Shown: positions 47,629-59,300 of the stretch, piece after piece | Position numbering within the stretch: position 1 is the stretch's first letter | How the letters are laid out: every line of letters starts with the position of its first letter | Assembly (NCBI RefSeq): GCF_036785885.1 | Contig: NC_092322.1 | Coordinates: forward strand, 20,172,466-20,236,465 | DNA from: Coffea arabica | Taxonomy: Eukaryota; Streptophyta; Magnoliopsida; Gentianales; Rubiaceae | Direction: 5' to 3' | Length of the DNA stretch: 64,000 nt | Position numbers and translations under genes: made by a program | Notes under the pieces: generated by a model | What the model was told of the DNA's origin: nothing | The model's input: only the letters and a program-made list of their open reading frames with translations | Databases searched by the model: none

Positions 47629-49834
47629 TAAATGCTTCTAGTGCATCACCAATTATTCTAGAAATGGACGATCAGGGTTATGATATCAAACTTGGACAAT
47701 AGATAATTGTCAATCTGGGGAGAGATATTAAGTATTGACTAACTTTCTCCCTTATCTAGTTATTAGGAAAATTAAGGCCTTGTTTGATTTGTAATTTTTT
47801 ATAGAACTTTTTTTTGTTTTTTGTAAACACGTTTTTTAATGACTGCTTTTAAGTCACATATATTAAATTGTTACAGTATATTTTTCTATAAAAATTCCAA
47901 AAAATAACAATCCAAACAGAACCAAAATTTGAATGAATGTAAGATGGATCTTTTGTGAAAAGTTAGCGGCGGTAGGTTAAGGGTGGTGAATGAGGGAACG
48001 GGAGAAGGTATTCATTTTGGTAGAAATTCAACGAGTTTTTCCACCTGGACATTTTGGTACGTAATTTAAGCCAAATCTTATTACATTTAATATTGGTTGA
48101 ATAGTTGCACACCATTTTTGAATCTTATACCCACTTTATGAACTTTTGAAAAGTTCACACGATTTTTGAATATTGATGCTTTCGGTTTTCATATCCTAAA
48201 TTCTCTCAACTATTTAAGATGACGGGGCAATATTTTGTTAAGGGGTGTTTTATTTCTTTAGTTTTTACTTTTTCATCAGGAAAATTCAATGTTGGGATAA
48301 TATCTTGTATTTAGTCACGGTATTTTTTCATTATTTTCTGGCAAATAATTGCTAGTTTACTAGGGAAGCTCTTGTCGCAAAGATGATTTTAGCAATTCAG
48401 CACTTGATGATGGCTTTTATGCTATCTAATTGCCTAGTTTTCTGCCCGCACTAGTAGTATAAAAGGATAATCAATTCCTTTTGACAAGAGAATTACAATT
48501 AAAGTTTATTTTATTGCTAAATTGGCAGGATTTGTCCGGTGAATTCGTGTTTGAATTTTTTAAGAAATGATACATGAATATCCGTAGTCTCAATGGGTAT
48601 AATTTATTAGAGTTATATGTCTTCATTTTTAGGTGTTCTTAAGCTCCTAATTAAGTTGGAGTTCACAAGGACAGAGCTGGTATTCATGGAAAAATACTTT
48701 ACGATGTTAGTATGAGCAGTTCTGAAGATGGTATTTGCATGTTAAATTTTATGGACCATTGAGGCCTCAATAATGGATCCCTTGAAGACCTATGCAAGGT
48801 AAATATGCTACGTGTCTATATCAAAGGGAATGTTTAGAAATGGATTTGAAACAATCCACGGTAGAGTCGCTGTATTGCAACTAGAGAAATCATTAATCCT
48901 ATTCTATACAACTAAAGTGTGACTAAATTCACACAAAGAAATGGATGATTCTTTGAGAATAATGTTTTCGTGCACTGTCAGTGTATGCACAAATGATATT
49001 TTTTTATGCAATATCAATATTCAACATGGATACAGTACAAATTTTTGTTTTCGCAAATACTACAATAACTAGTACCTCTTCAAAAAAAAAAAAGGGGAAG
49101 TCTTGAAATTTTTTTCTAGTATGTGTGCTCTTTGATTTTATAAATCCAAAAAAAAAAAAGAAGCAAAACGTCCAACCTAACATCTACCTACCTTGTATTC
49201 TTCCTTTTGTACCTAAATTAATTCCATCCTATTGTCCTCAAAAGAAATACGGGGTTAGAATTTCCTTTGGGTAAATAGCAAAACAAATAATCCATTTTTC
49301 TAATGGTTATTTGCTTAATATCTACTAGTGGACTGCTTAAATGGCCAAGGCATTTTAGTATTTACCTTGGTATCTTGTCATGTTTGCATCATTTCAATAA
49401 TGTTATAGTCTTTTCTCGTTCTGGACTTCTTGGAAGCAACTAGGTTAATAAACCGATCTTCTACAGTGTCCTCCTCTTTGTTATTGCTTTGTGAGCTACT
49501 TGCACTCTTATTTAGAGAAGATATTTTAATATTGCACATGTATACATTGATAATGTATTAAAAAAATTTGTTATTTTTCTTTATTTTCCACTTTTTCTCT
49601 ACTTCGTTTATCTAATAAATCTCATGCTCCTAATTCTTCATTAAAAAAAAATCTCGTCATGCAAAGCAAACACCAGACTATGTCTTTCCTATCTCATCCA
49701 CCACAGTCACAAAATCATTTAAGTATGCTACCATTTATACGTAACATCCACCTATACGTGTCCCATGGAACAGGTGGTTATACAGACAGGATGCACTGAA
49801 CATTTATATGTATTGGCTAACTTTTATTTTTATA
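47629..49834. other. Locus B intergenic region, paralogous to 24003-26350
   Basis: Collinear with locus A (for example TTCTAGTGCATCACCAATTAT; GACTTCTTGGAAGCAACTAG; TATACAGACAGGATGCACTG). It lacks the MITE-like insertion of A at 26077-26246. No gene. Confidence 0.7.
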
Positions 49835-50224
49835 TCTATACTCCATATAAAAGTGTGTTAAAAGATTTACATTTGGGTGTTTCTTACATTTTTGAACTAC
49901 TTATTTTGCCCTTAACTAAAGCACAAACACCAGTGTAAAGGCAACGTATTGGCATGTGATCATCCATTTGGCAATGTCCTAAAACAATACTATTAGTTAA
50001 TACCTGTAATATAGAAAATTTTCATGTACCGTTGGATTGTTTGTGTCTTCGAGATCTTGGAATTGTCACCTGTCTGTTTGTGCCTTGTATAAGTTTAGAA
50101 TTTGATTTACTTCCTAAATAATAAAATTTAGTTGGTGACAAATTCTATCAAGAACGCACGATAGAAAAAAGTCAAAATGGAGAATCTTTAGGTAGGTACC
50201 AAAGAAGAATCATGGTACTGTTTG

Positions 50225-51409
50225 TAGAGCTGTTAATCGAACCGAGCAGCTTGTGAGCCGAGCTCGACCCGGCTCGATAAGAGCTTGGCTCGGCTCGTTT
50301 AAAAAGACAAACAATCCAAGCTCGAGCTCTACTCAGTACTCGTTTAAGCTCGTTAGGTTCGAAGAGTAGGGGCATTTTCGTCATTTCAATGTATATATGG
50401 TACTCTAAGTTATCTCCCGTCTCCGTCTGTAGCCATAATTTTCTTTCCTCTTCTGGTTTTACGTTTTCCCGTCCCACGGCCGTCACCCTCCAGCCGCACC
50501 CCGCAGCCTCCATTCATATGCCGCACCCGGCAGCTTTTCGAGGAGAGAAACAATGCCGATGAAGGTGAAGGGATGGATTTATTGTGGGAGACGTACGAGG
50601 TGGAATCGACTAAGAGCAAGGCAAACAGCAAGATGAGCAAGAAGAAGAGTTACAAGAAGAATACGAAAGCAAGCATCGTGAATGCGAAGATATCAGCTGC
50701 GATGGGCACGATGAGGAGAAGGAGTCAGATGGGCAGTTTTGTTGCTTGCAAGCCCTTAAGTTGTCAGCAGGAAGGGTGAATTTGGGAATGGCAAGGCCTA
50801 ATCTTGTTAAGATATTTAAAGCCATTAAAGGAATTGGGTGGCTGCATAATCTGAGCAGGCATAGCAAGAAGGTGCACAGTGGAGACAGATTCTAATTTAC
50901 TTCCTACACTGATACTAGTCGTTAATTGGTGGTAGCATCAAGTAGCAGCGAGATTGTTCTACTATTTAGTTTCTTTGAATATTTATTTCTTGCTAGTATA
51001 CAGTTTATATCTTTTAGCTCCCATGCCAATTGTTAATAACAAAATCTTGTGCTCTATGATTTCTTCAAGTTATGGATGAAAAAGCAGCAGATTCTTGACC
51101 GCATTAGCTCTAGTATGATGTCCACGATAAACACTAAGTGGACAAAGGGAAGTGAAGTTAAATCTTTGGAGCCTCGGCTCCAGTTTTTCGCGAGCTCGAG
51201 CTCGAGCTTCGAGCTCGATGAGCTCGGCTCGATTTCAAACTCGAGTTTGAGCCCGAGCTCGAGTTTTCTATCAGTATATCGAGTCGATCTCGAACGCCTT
51301 ATAAAACTCGAATTACTAATCGAGCGAGTTCGAGCTAGCTCGATTAGAGGTTCGAATCGAGTTCGATTATCCTATGCTCAAGCTCGACTCGTCTCGTTTA
51401 ACAACTCTA
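50225..51409. mobile_element. Non-autonomous hAT-like element with captured gene (hAT-B)
   Basis: Terminal inverted repeats TAGAGCTGTTAATCGA / TCGTTTAACAACTCTA (a few mismatches) and a perfect 8-bp duplication ACTGTTTG at 50217-50224 and 51410-51417. Subterminal regions are packed with GAGCTCG/CGAGCTC motifs (50250-50350; 51170-51400). No transposase. The centre is compositionally different (GC-rich, with a coding-like stretch), so host DNA was captured. It differs in ends and subterminal motifs from hAT-A, so it is a separate family. Confidence 0.9.
50573..50895 (+). pseudogene. Captured host gene fragment in hAT-B, frameshifted
   Basis: An ATG at 50573 starts MDLLWETYEVESTKS. From about 50614 another frame carries an acidic stretch (EDISCDGHDEEKESDG) and then a conserved-looking C-terminus: QFCCLQALKLSAGRVNLGMA, RPNLVKIFKAIKGIGWLH, NLSRHSKKVHSGDRF, stop at 50893-50895. 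The two frames differ by one indel, so the copy is broken. Its layout (acidic middle, CLQALK...RPNLVKI...KGIGWLH end) looks like a small plant protein of unknown function; I cannot name it. GC-rich upstream text (50410-50570) may be its 5' UTR. Confidence 0.6.
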
Positions 51410-52619
51410 ACTGTTTGGGAAAAATTTTGTGGAGGAGAAGAATACACGATTTGAAAAGCCATAGTTTTGATTCTTTGGGCATTAATTGTAAAGAATTATG
51501 AGTCCAATAAGCACTTCTAACTTGGATCATTATATCTTATGCACTTTAATGAAACTTCATGAGGTTGATTCATATTAGAAAGGAAAATAATTTGAAAAAA
51601 AAAAAAGAAATAGCCACAATCTTCCCTCTTCAAACCATGAACCATAGTGATGATGAAGCATGTAACTTAAAATCACACGTTAATATTGTATGAGTTTCTT
51701 GTGATTTTTTTTTATTGACTACATATCTTCAGGAAAAATTTATATCACTTATTAGACTTACATGTAATAAATACTTCAAAATTTTCAGCAAGATGTTATT
51801 ATTATTTTTTTTTTTGGCAAAACTACGCAATAATATCTATTATCTTTATATAATTTTTTTTAGTTAACATATGAACAATTTTGGCTTAATACATACTTTC
51901 ATGCTATGTGATAGCTCATTGCACTTACCCCTTCTAATCAGGATTTTACACATATATGTTTACCTGCAAGAGTTCTTTTTAATATGCACAACATTCTAGA
52001 CTAGGAAGATATGACTGATTATGTTAATTGTTAAAGGTATTGGGTAGCATTTTCCTTTCTCATTTTCTTGTTTCTTTAGGTGCTAAACTTATTTGTTTTT
52101 AGTACCTAAAGAAACAAGAAGCTAAACTTATTGCAACTTGTTGCCCATGAAATGCGAAAGCTTAACTTCAAATTTTAAGAAGAAAACAAATAATAAAATA
52201 GTTTAATATATAATGGAAGCAATACATTCACAAAGTTAACATAGCTCTGAAATAGGAAAATTTTGACATTATTGGCTTGTTAAAGAAATGGAGGCAGAAA
52301 AAAATGTGCATGTATTATATGTCAAAGAAAGAAATAAAACTATGACAACCGTTAAGAATGAATTTTCTCCAGTACCTACATTGCTGAGCCAGAGAAACAC
52401 AATGGAGGAAATGACTACTTAAATATGACATAGATCCAAGTCAACTTCTCGAAAGTGAAATAGTATAAGAAAATATATACAATAAGAAAACACGACCCTT
52501 AGATTTACTCAAGCAAATTGCATGCTCAGGTTTAAAAATTTGGCAATCATAGTACTGGTTTTATAATTGACCTCCTATAAATTATATCTTGGATTAGTTC
52601 TATTGTTTCTTTTTTCTAG

Positions 52620-53235
52620 TATGGATTAAAAATGTAAATTAATGTATACTTAATCTTTTTTGCTAAATAATTTCCTCAAATGTCATTTCATTAATACTAG
52701 CTTTAGTGATGTATTTGTTACTCTTAGAATGATTAATAATATACTTATTGATAAAAAATGTACATTAAATGTGGGCATGGTAGTAGATTGGTAAACTAAC
52801 TACCCTCTTGCAAAGGAAACAAGTTCATAATCTAGGACGATCACAAAAAAAAAAGACCTTATCTTATAGAATAGAGGGAATAACTATTTACTGCTTTAGT
52901 ATTATAATAATTCCCTACGTTCCACTTTAATAGTTATGCTTTCTATTTTTATCCGTTTTAAATTGTAATCCACTTTCTAACTGAAGAATATAATTAACTT
53001 TTAACTTCTTTAGAATACCTTTATTTAATGTACTTTGTTATCAGTAAGTCTAATCTATCTTATTCAATAATTACTCTAATTCATGCCTTAAATAGTACAA
53101 CTTTCATTAATATTATTGTTGTAATTAATATAAAAATATAATGATTGATCATACTCCTAATATTAACGTAAGGATATTAATAAAGTTACTCTTTCAATAA
53201 TTGTTTTAGTATTATAACTATTTTGCAATCTTTGT
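52620..53235. other. Locus B intergenic region, paralogous to 26355-26945
   Basis: Aligns with locus A (TTAATACTAGCTTTAGTGATG; AATGATTGATCATACTCCTAATATTAA). No gene. Confidence 0.65.
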
Positions 53236-53882
53236 AGATATTATTGAAAATGAACAGCACGTATTATAAATCATTTACTACTTTAGTGCCTGGATTTGCC
53301 TCGAATTCGTTTCTATGCGGTGTAAAAATGTCCATTACCTGGAAATGCAACTTGGCCGACAGTTGGCAAAATTTCCCTCCCCAGGGTAGGGACCTGAGGT
53401 TGCAACAAGAAAAGAACAACTCTGGTCCAGAGTGAATGCCGTTGTGGGTTGCCATCTCACATCCCACATCAGTTCTTGGGGGTGTTGGGTTTGGATTTGT
53501 AAGTCTCCGGGAGGATCTCAAAAGTTGCCAGACTTTTGAAGTTTCTTCTGGGATCTAGGTTTATAAAAGTCGAATTTCTAACTTTTATTAGAAAAGGTCA
53601 TGAGGCAAATTCCTGCAAGGGTAGTTATACTGGGTTTCATGGGGGGTCTTTACTTCTTAACAGCAGCGGGTTTACTGGCTTGCCCTTGTGGGGTTGCCAT
53701 CTCACATCGGTTCTAGGGGGAGGGGTTGGATTTGGGTTTATAAGTCCTTGGGAAGATCTCAAAAGTTACCGGCTTTTGAGATTTCTTCTGGGATCTAGAT
53801 TTATAAAAATCGAATTTCTAACTTCTATTAGAAAAGGTCAAGAGAAGGGGGTGGTCCTAGAGTGAATGGAAGATACAATCAT
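53236..53882 (+). promoter_or_regulatory. NLR leader module, copy B1 (orphan, internally rearranged)
   Basis: Starts like the other leader copies (GAAAATGAACAGCACGTATTA; GTCCATTACCTGGAAATGCA; GGCCGACAG). After an inserted stretch containing a ~165-bp direct repeat (about 53446-53608 and 53692-53852), it ends AGAGTGAATGGAAGATACAAT (53856-53876). That is the very sequence that precedes the NLR-B start codon at 56317-56337. No NLR coding follows, so this looks like the leader of a lost NLR. Confidence 0.6.
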
Positions 53883-55165
53883 GCAGCTAAAATATTTCTT
53901 GATACATTTTCAATATTTTTTTAATTAAATATATATATTTTATATATTAAATCAGGCAAGTTGCCCAACTGGAGCCAGCACGGTACCTAATGATAAAATA
54001 TGATAGAAGCAAACACCAGAATATGTCTTTCGTGTTGCATCCGTCTCGCTAGTATAGGCTAACTTCTAGTTTTCTATATGGACTAAAAAATGTAAGCTAA
54101 CTTATAATTAGTGCAATCATTTTTGCTTACTAATTTCCTCATATTTCCTTTGGCTAATACTAGTTTTGGTGTTGTATTGAATCTATTGATTACTCCCTAC
54201 CGCCTAAAGTTTCCACCATTAGAAGAAGAAGCTGCAACAAGGAAAGAAGAAAGAGTCTCGCCGACAATATTTGACTAAGTTTAGTCGAGGTACAAATCCG
54301 AAGGGGTAAAATATACCCAGGAGTGCTATTTTGATGGTAAATTATTTCAGATAATATTTCGTTTATATTATAAATATATCTTTTAATTCATTTTTTTATA
54401 TTTTTAATTATTTTTTTATTTCATGTATATCAAATTATAAAAATTGTTATAGTAATTATTCCAAATAATATTTTAAATAATACTCTATGATCATAAAATT
54501 TTCTCATTATTTGAAAACCCCTGTAGAACCCCATTGTGTTTTGGACTAATTTAGAAAATATTTTATGTTCGTTTTTCAATCACTTTCTTGATGCATTTTT
54601 CAATCACTTTTTGATTTTACATATATTAAATCATAATAGTGTACAGTATATGTTTTATAAAAAAAATTCAAAAAACTTAGACCAACACCTGGCAATCAAC
54701 CAATGGGTTTATGCAGTCACGAAGAAATAATCGTGCAAGGAAAAAGAAGAACAGAAAATGCACCTCTTTAGATTCTTGTTAGTCTCCCAAATTTTGGACG
54801 CATGAAAAATTTTGGCTATAGACTTTTTTTCTGTGGGATTTGTTAAAGAAGGACATTCCAAAATATTCGTTTTAAACTGATCCAAAATGATTGAATTTCT
54901 GAAACGTTTGATCGATTTAGTGAAGTAAATAGATTCCGAAAGGTAGGAACTAGGATCTGTCAGGTGAGTTTTGTGTGGATTTTTAACAAATGTTACCTTA
55001 ATATGTCTAGAGTTTTAGGTGCCCTCAAACTTCTAATTGAGTTGGCATTGGCAAGGATAATGATCGTATTGATGAAAAAATAGTTGAAGATATTAATATA
55101 ATATGAGCAGTTTTGACTGTAGTGTTTGCATTCTGGTAAAAATTATTTACAGTTTTTGTAGGTAT
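53883..55165. other. Spacer upstream of NLR-B, no gene seen
   Basis: 54230-54310 repeats the orphan-leader tail (CAACAAGGAAAGAAGAAAGAG; GACTAAGTTTAGTCGAGGTAC) shared with 28256-28330. 54330-54680 holds AT-rich MITE-like hairpin text. 54950-55165 aligns with 28970-29200. Confidence 0.6.
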
Positions 55166-55198
55166 CGAAAATGAACAGCAAGTATTATGAAACATTTA

Positions 55199-56087
55199 GG
55201 GTTTGTTTGTTTGGACTGAAAATCTTTTCCAGAAAATATTTTCTTCAATTTCTGGTGTTTGGCTGCAAAAGAGGTCAGGAAAATTTTTTCTGGTCGAAAA
55301 TCTTTTACATAACTTGGTGTAAAATGACTTCCGGAATTAAGATACGGAAGTTAATTTCCGACAACTATCGCGACTTATCAGTTTCCTCGGCACTTGGCTA
55401 TTGTACAAAGCCATCAAGCACTATACCACAGAGATCAAATCAAGAGCTATGTTCCTGCACTTGCTTCTGCAAATCCCACAACTTTGCACCTCTTGAAGCT
55501 CTCCTCTTTCTCATGTTCCTCTCTACTGTTCCCATTTTCTTGCGCCACACAAACACATTTATGGATTATACAACTCTAGAGTCTAGATCTAGATTGGGCT
55601 TGCATTGAGAAGTTTTGAAGAAAGGAAAAAAAAGTGAAGCCAATGGAGGCAGCAGGAACATTTTTAGAAGAAGAGTTAATACAATAAACATCAAATTTCA
55701 ATTGCTAATTTCTTATAATGGTTCAATCAGCTGTAGGCATATAATATAAACTTTTTATTACAATGGCACTCAACTGGCTTGGGGAGATTGTGAATTCCTG
55801 TTCTGGTCTTTGATTTATTTTTTGAGACTTGAAAGGATTTGGATTGGGGATTGTTTGTGGTGGCTGATGAGGTGGGTAGAGATAATGATAATTAGTAGCA
55901 ACAATTAGCAAAAGAGAAATCTGAGAACGATATTATCGTTGGAGGATTTTAATTTTTTTTTAGAACATTTTCTTAAAATTGCACCAAACACCAGAAAATG
56001 AAGGAAAAATTAGATATTTTCCAGAAAAGAATTTTCATTGAAAATATTTTCTTAGGAAAAATATTCTACATTGAAACAAACAGACCC
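55199..56087. mobile_element. Tourist-like (PIF/Harbinger) non-autonomous element in the NLR-B upstream region
   Basis: Termini GGGTTTGTTTGTTTGG / ...AAACAAACAGACCC are inverted repeats of the GGGTCTGTTTG type, flanked by the 3-bp duplication TTA (55196-55198 and 56088-56090) characteristic of PIF/Harbinger elements. Locus A has one TTA at 29232-29234 and continuous sequence. At 889 bp with no transposase it is non-autonomous. Frames inside (for example 55394-55608) have no recognised domain; origin of the centre is unknown. Confidence 0.88.
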
Positions 56088-56338
56088 TTACTGCTTTAGC
56101 ATCTAGACTTGGCATCGTTTACTTGGAAACGCACTTCGGCCGAAAGTAGACAAAAGCTGACCCCTTTAGGCCCCAGGAAAGGGCCCCTATTGTATCCACA
56201 GGCCAGGCCAGGCCAGGAAAATTAGGAGTCTTGCCGACAACATTTGACCATTTTCATGTCATGAGAAAGTTGTAAACCTTGAACTAATGTTTTATTCAAG
56301 ATACAAATTTGATCTCAGAGTGAATAGAAGATACAATA
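56088..56338 (+). promoter_or_regulatory. NLR-B leader module, copy B2 (proximal part)
   Basis: Continues the module interrupted by the Tourist-like element. The TATA-like part (GTATTATGAAAC, 55183-55194, with one change from TATTATAAAC) is now 889 bp further away. Conserved blocks (CGGCCGAAAGTAGACAAAAG; GGCCCCAGGAAAGGGCCC) lie 100-230 bases upstream of ATG 56339. Promoter or 5' UTR role is inferred. Confidence 0.5.
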
Positions 56339-59300
56339 ATGGAGATATCCTGCAGCAGTAGCCGTAGTTGCTTCGAGCTCGCTCTAGACTATCTTCGCTG
56401 CTTGCATGATACCACCAAAGGGTGCGGGTATCGTATCTCGAAGCTGGAGATGGGGGTGAGACTATTACAAAGCTTTGATCTGTATCTGACAAAGTGTAGG
56501 AGGCGGAGGAGGAACCATGAAACCTGTTTGGAACAAGATGAGGAGGAGAAGGATGTTACGTCTTCCAGAATTCAAGATCTGATTATCAGGAGAATGCAAA
56601 ATCTTGAATTTGCTTGCAGCGGATCGCCTGATTCGACTCGCATTGCAAGTGAGCTCACCATGTTTCTGAAAGCAATCAAGTTGTTTTTCGAAACAGATAT
56701 CAACGAATCATGCATCAACTATCTGCTGGACTGTTATTGGCTGCGAGATCCAGAGCTAGTTATTGATTTCATCGATTCTGTTTCCGAGAATCTGAAGGAA
56801 ATTAACAATTTCAATTTCAAACGCCTTGACGAGCAGCTAATGTTCTTGAAGAGTTTCATTCGCTTTGCTATGCTTCGTGGTGTCGAGGGTCAGCAATTGA
56901 TAGATCTCTTGATTCATACTGAAGTGGCGTCTATCAACGCATTACGCCTGGCTTCTATATGGTTCTCTGAGGGTATCAGATATAATGATCCTGAAGCAAA
57001 AGTTCAAATTTCACGGCTAATAAGTGAGAAGATTAATCCCACTGAGCCCCAAGTCCTAGAAACTTACATCCATGTCTTGACTGCTTCAAAGTTATCAATA
57101 TCATCAGACACTTCAGCTCTGGAGAAGAGTAAGCAAACAGTAGCTGACTTTATGGATCGTCTCGTTCAGAATACTGCGGAGCTACTACAACCTTGTACCA
57201 GTACTCCAGTCCCGATTATGAATCAAATGCTCAAAATTGTTGAGGGGCTAAGATTCCTGACAATCCTTCTTGGTGATCAGGAGAAGTTCAAAGAGCTATG
57301 GCATGAAATGAAGAATATTATTGGAGTTGTGGCCTGTGATGCAGCGGTTGTAATTTTCTCTCTTTCTGTGAATCAAATCGAAGAAGGCTTGGCCAAGGAA
57401 ACCGATCTTGCTCTTTTTCATTTGCTCAAAGTGCTCAAGCTTATCAGGGCAGAATTTACACAGGTCTATCCACTAACATCAGTATCGGGATTTGGTTTTC
57501 CTAGGACCAATGAATTGGGCTCTATTGATTTTTTCCTAACAAATCTGAAGGAACTGGCAAGGCATGATGAAATTAATGATTCAATCGCTTCCCCAGTGGA
57601 TAAAATCCAGACAATCCTGAAAGATTTTGAATTTTTAAGATCTTTCTTGGAGAAAATCAAGGAGCAGCGCAATCAGAACGAAAAACTTCAAGTTTTCTGG
57701 AGTCATGTTATGGAGATTGCATATAAAGCAGAGTTTGTGATTGACTCGACACTTGTTGGTGATAGACGTGAATATTGTTTGGATGATGTTGCCAGAGACA
57801 TCAATGTTCTGAAGATTGAGGCTCAAGAGATCTATGATAGCATAAGCTATGTTGGTGAAACCACCAAGGGAGTTACCAAGACTTTCACTCGCGTGCCGTC
57901 ACAAGTTCCTGTCGCCACGTACAATGAAGATCTGGTGCCTCTCGACGACGAGGTGAAAACTATCACTGATAGTCTTACAAGAGGAGGATCAAGGCAGTTG
58001 GATGTTGTTTCCATCGTGGGTATGCCTGGGATTGGTAAGACCACATTAGCCAATATAGTTTACAATTCTCCATCAGTAATGTTGCATTTCAATCTTCGTG
58101 CTTGGTGCACTGTTTCTCAAGCATATAGTATGCACAACATGTTAGTTCAGCTATTGGGTAGTATTGATTCTGAGAAACTTGAACAATATGAAAAGATGGA
58201 TGAAAATGATTTGGCTGTAAAGCTAAAACAGGTTTTGTTGAGAAATAAGTATCTCTTGGTTTTGGATGATTTGTGGGACACTAAGGCTTGGTATTTGTTG
58301 GAGAGATCATTGCCCAATGATGCCAATGGAAGCAGGATTCTCATCACGAGCAGATTGCAGAATTTGTCTCTGCAATTCGAACCTAATAGCAGGGTTCACC
58401 ATCTCCGCCGGCTTACCGACGAAGAGAGTTGGAATTTGCTGCAAAAAAAGCTATTTGACAAAGAAGGTTGTCCTCCAAGACTAAGTGGAGTTGCATCTCA
58501 AATAGCAAAATCTTGTAGGGGCTTACCTCTCACAATTGTCCTTGTTACTGGAATTCTTGCTAGTACTGCAAAGGACTGCTGGGAAGAAGTTGCAAAGAGT
58601 CTAACTTCCAGTATTGTCCTTGATGAAGAATACTGCATGAAGACGCTTGAGTTGAGTTACAATCATTTACCGGATGATTTGAAGCCATGCCTTCTTTACT
58701 TTGGTGCATTTCAAGAAGATAAAAATGTTCCTGTCCGAAAGTTGTTATGGCTCTGGATCTCTGAAGGCTTCATGCGGAAGACTGAAGAAAAGAGCTTAAA
58801 GGATGTGGCAGATGACTATTTGAAGGATCTGGTTGATAGAAGTTTAGTCATGGTTTCCGAACAAAGAACTATGGGTGGTGCCAAAGCCTGCCGACTTCAC
58901 GATTTGGTACACGAGTTTTGTGTGAAAAAAGCCAAAGAAGAAAACTTTCTACATGTTTTGCATAGTCAGAATGGTCCTTTTGTTCTTACTAGCCCAAGCA
59001 ACCTCCACCGAGTTTGTAATCCAATGAATGGGGAGTTAATGCTAGAATTTTCCAATGTACGCAGTTTGTTATTGTTTAAGGGGGATGATTTGGGGTTTTG
59101 GTTACCTGAACTTCTAAGAGTGTTGGATTTGGGGGAATTGGAGTTTGTTGCACATTTTCCAATGGAAGTATTTTCGCTTGCTCACTTGAGATACTTGGCT
59201 CTTCGTACTAGAGGAGTAAATTTCATCCCAGCTGCAATAGCTAACCTCTCAAGGTTACAAACTTTTCTGCTACGAGGAAACAAAGCTGATTGTTTGTTAC

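Larger units (their letters stand above)
49835..52619 (+). mobile_element. Helitron-like insertion (non-autonomous), locus B only
   Basis: Starts TCTATACTCCATATAAAAG and ends TTTTTTCTAG, the TC...CTRR ends of Helitrons, with host A on the left (49834) and host T on the right (52620). Removing it joins the flanks to TTTATATATGGATTAAAAATG, which matches locus A (TTTATATATAGATTAAAAATG) with one substitution and no gap; this A/T junction without duplication is the Helitron signature. No Rep/helicase coding is present. The hAT-B element is nested inside; without it the unit is about 1.6 kb. The usual short GC-rich 3' hairpin is not obvious; a 7-bp AT stem (TATAATT/AATTATA) lies about 30 bases before the end. 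Confidence 0.75.

Noticed and set aside
50172..50640. Minus-strand frames of 113 and 76 codons
   Set aside because: They overlap the hAT-B terminus and the antisense of its captured core; no domain.
55171..55608. 145-codon frame across the Tourist-like element border
   Set aside because: It begins in the NLR leader and runs into the element; no domain is recognised.
56292..56492. 66-codon minus frame over the NLR-B start
   Set aside because: Antisense shadow of the NLR N-terminus.
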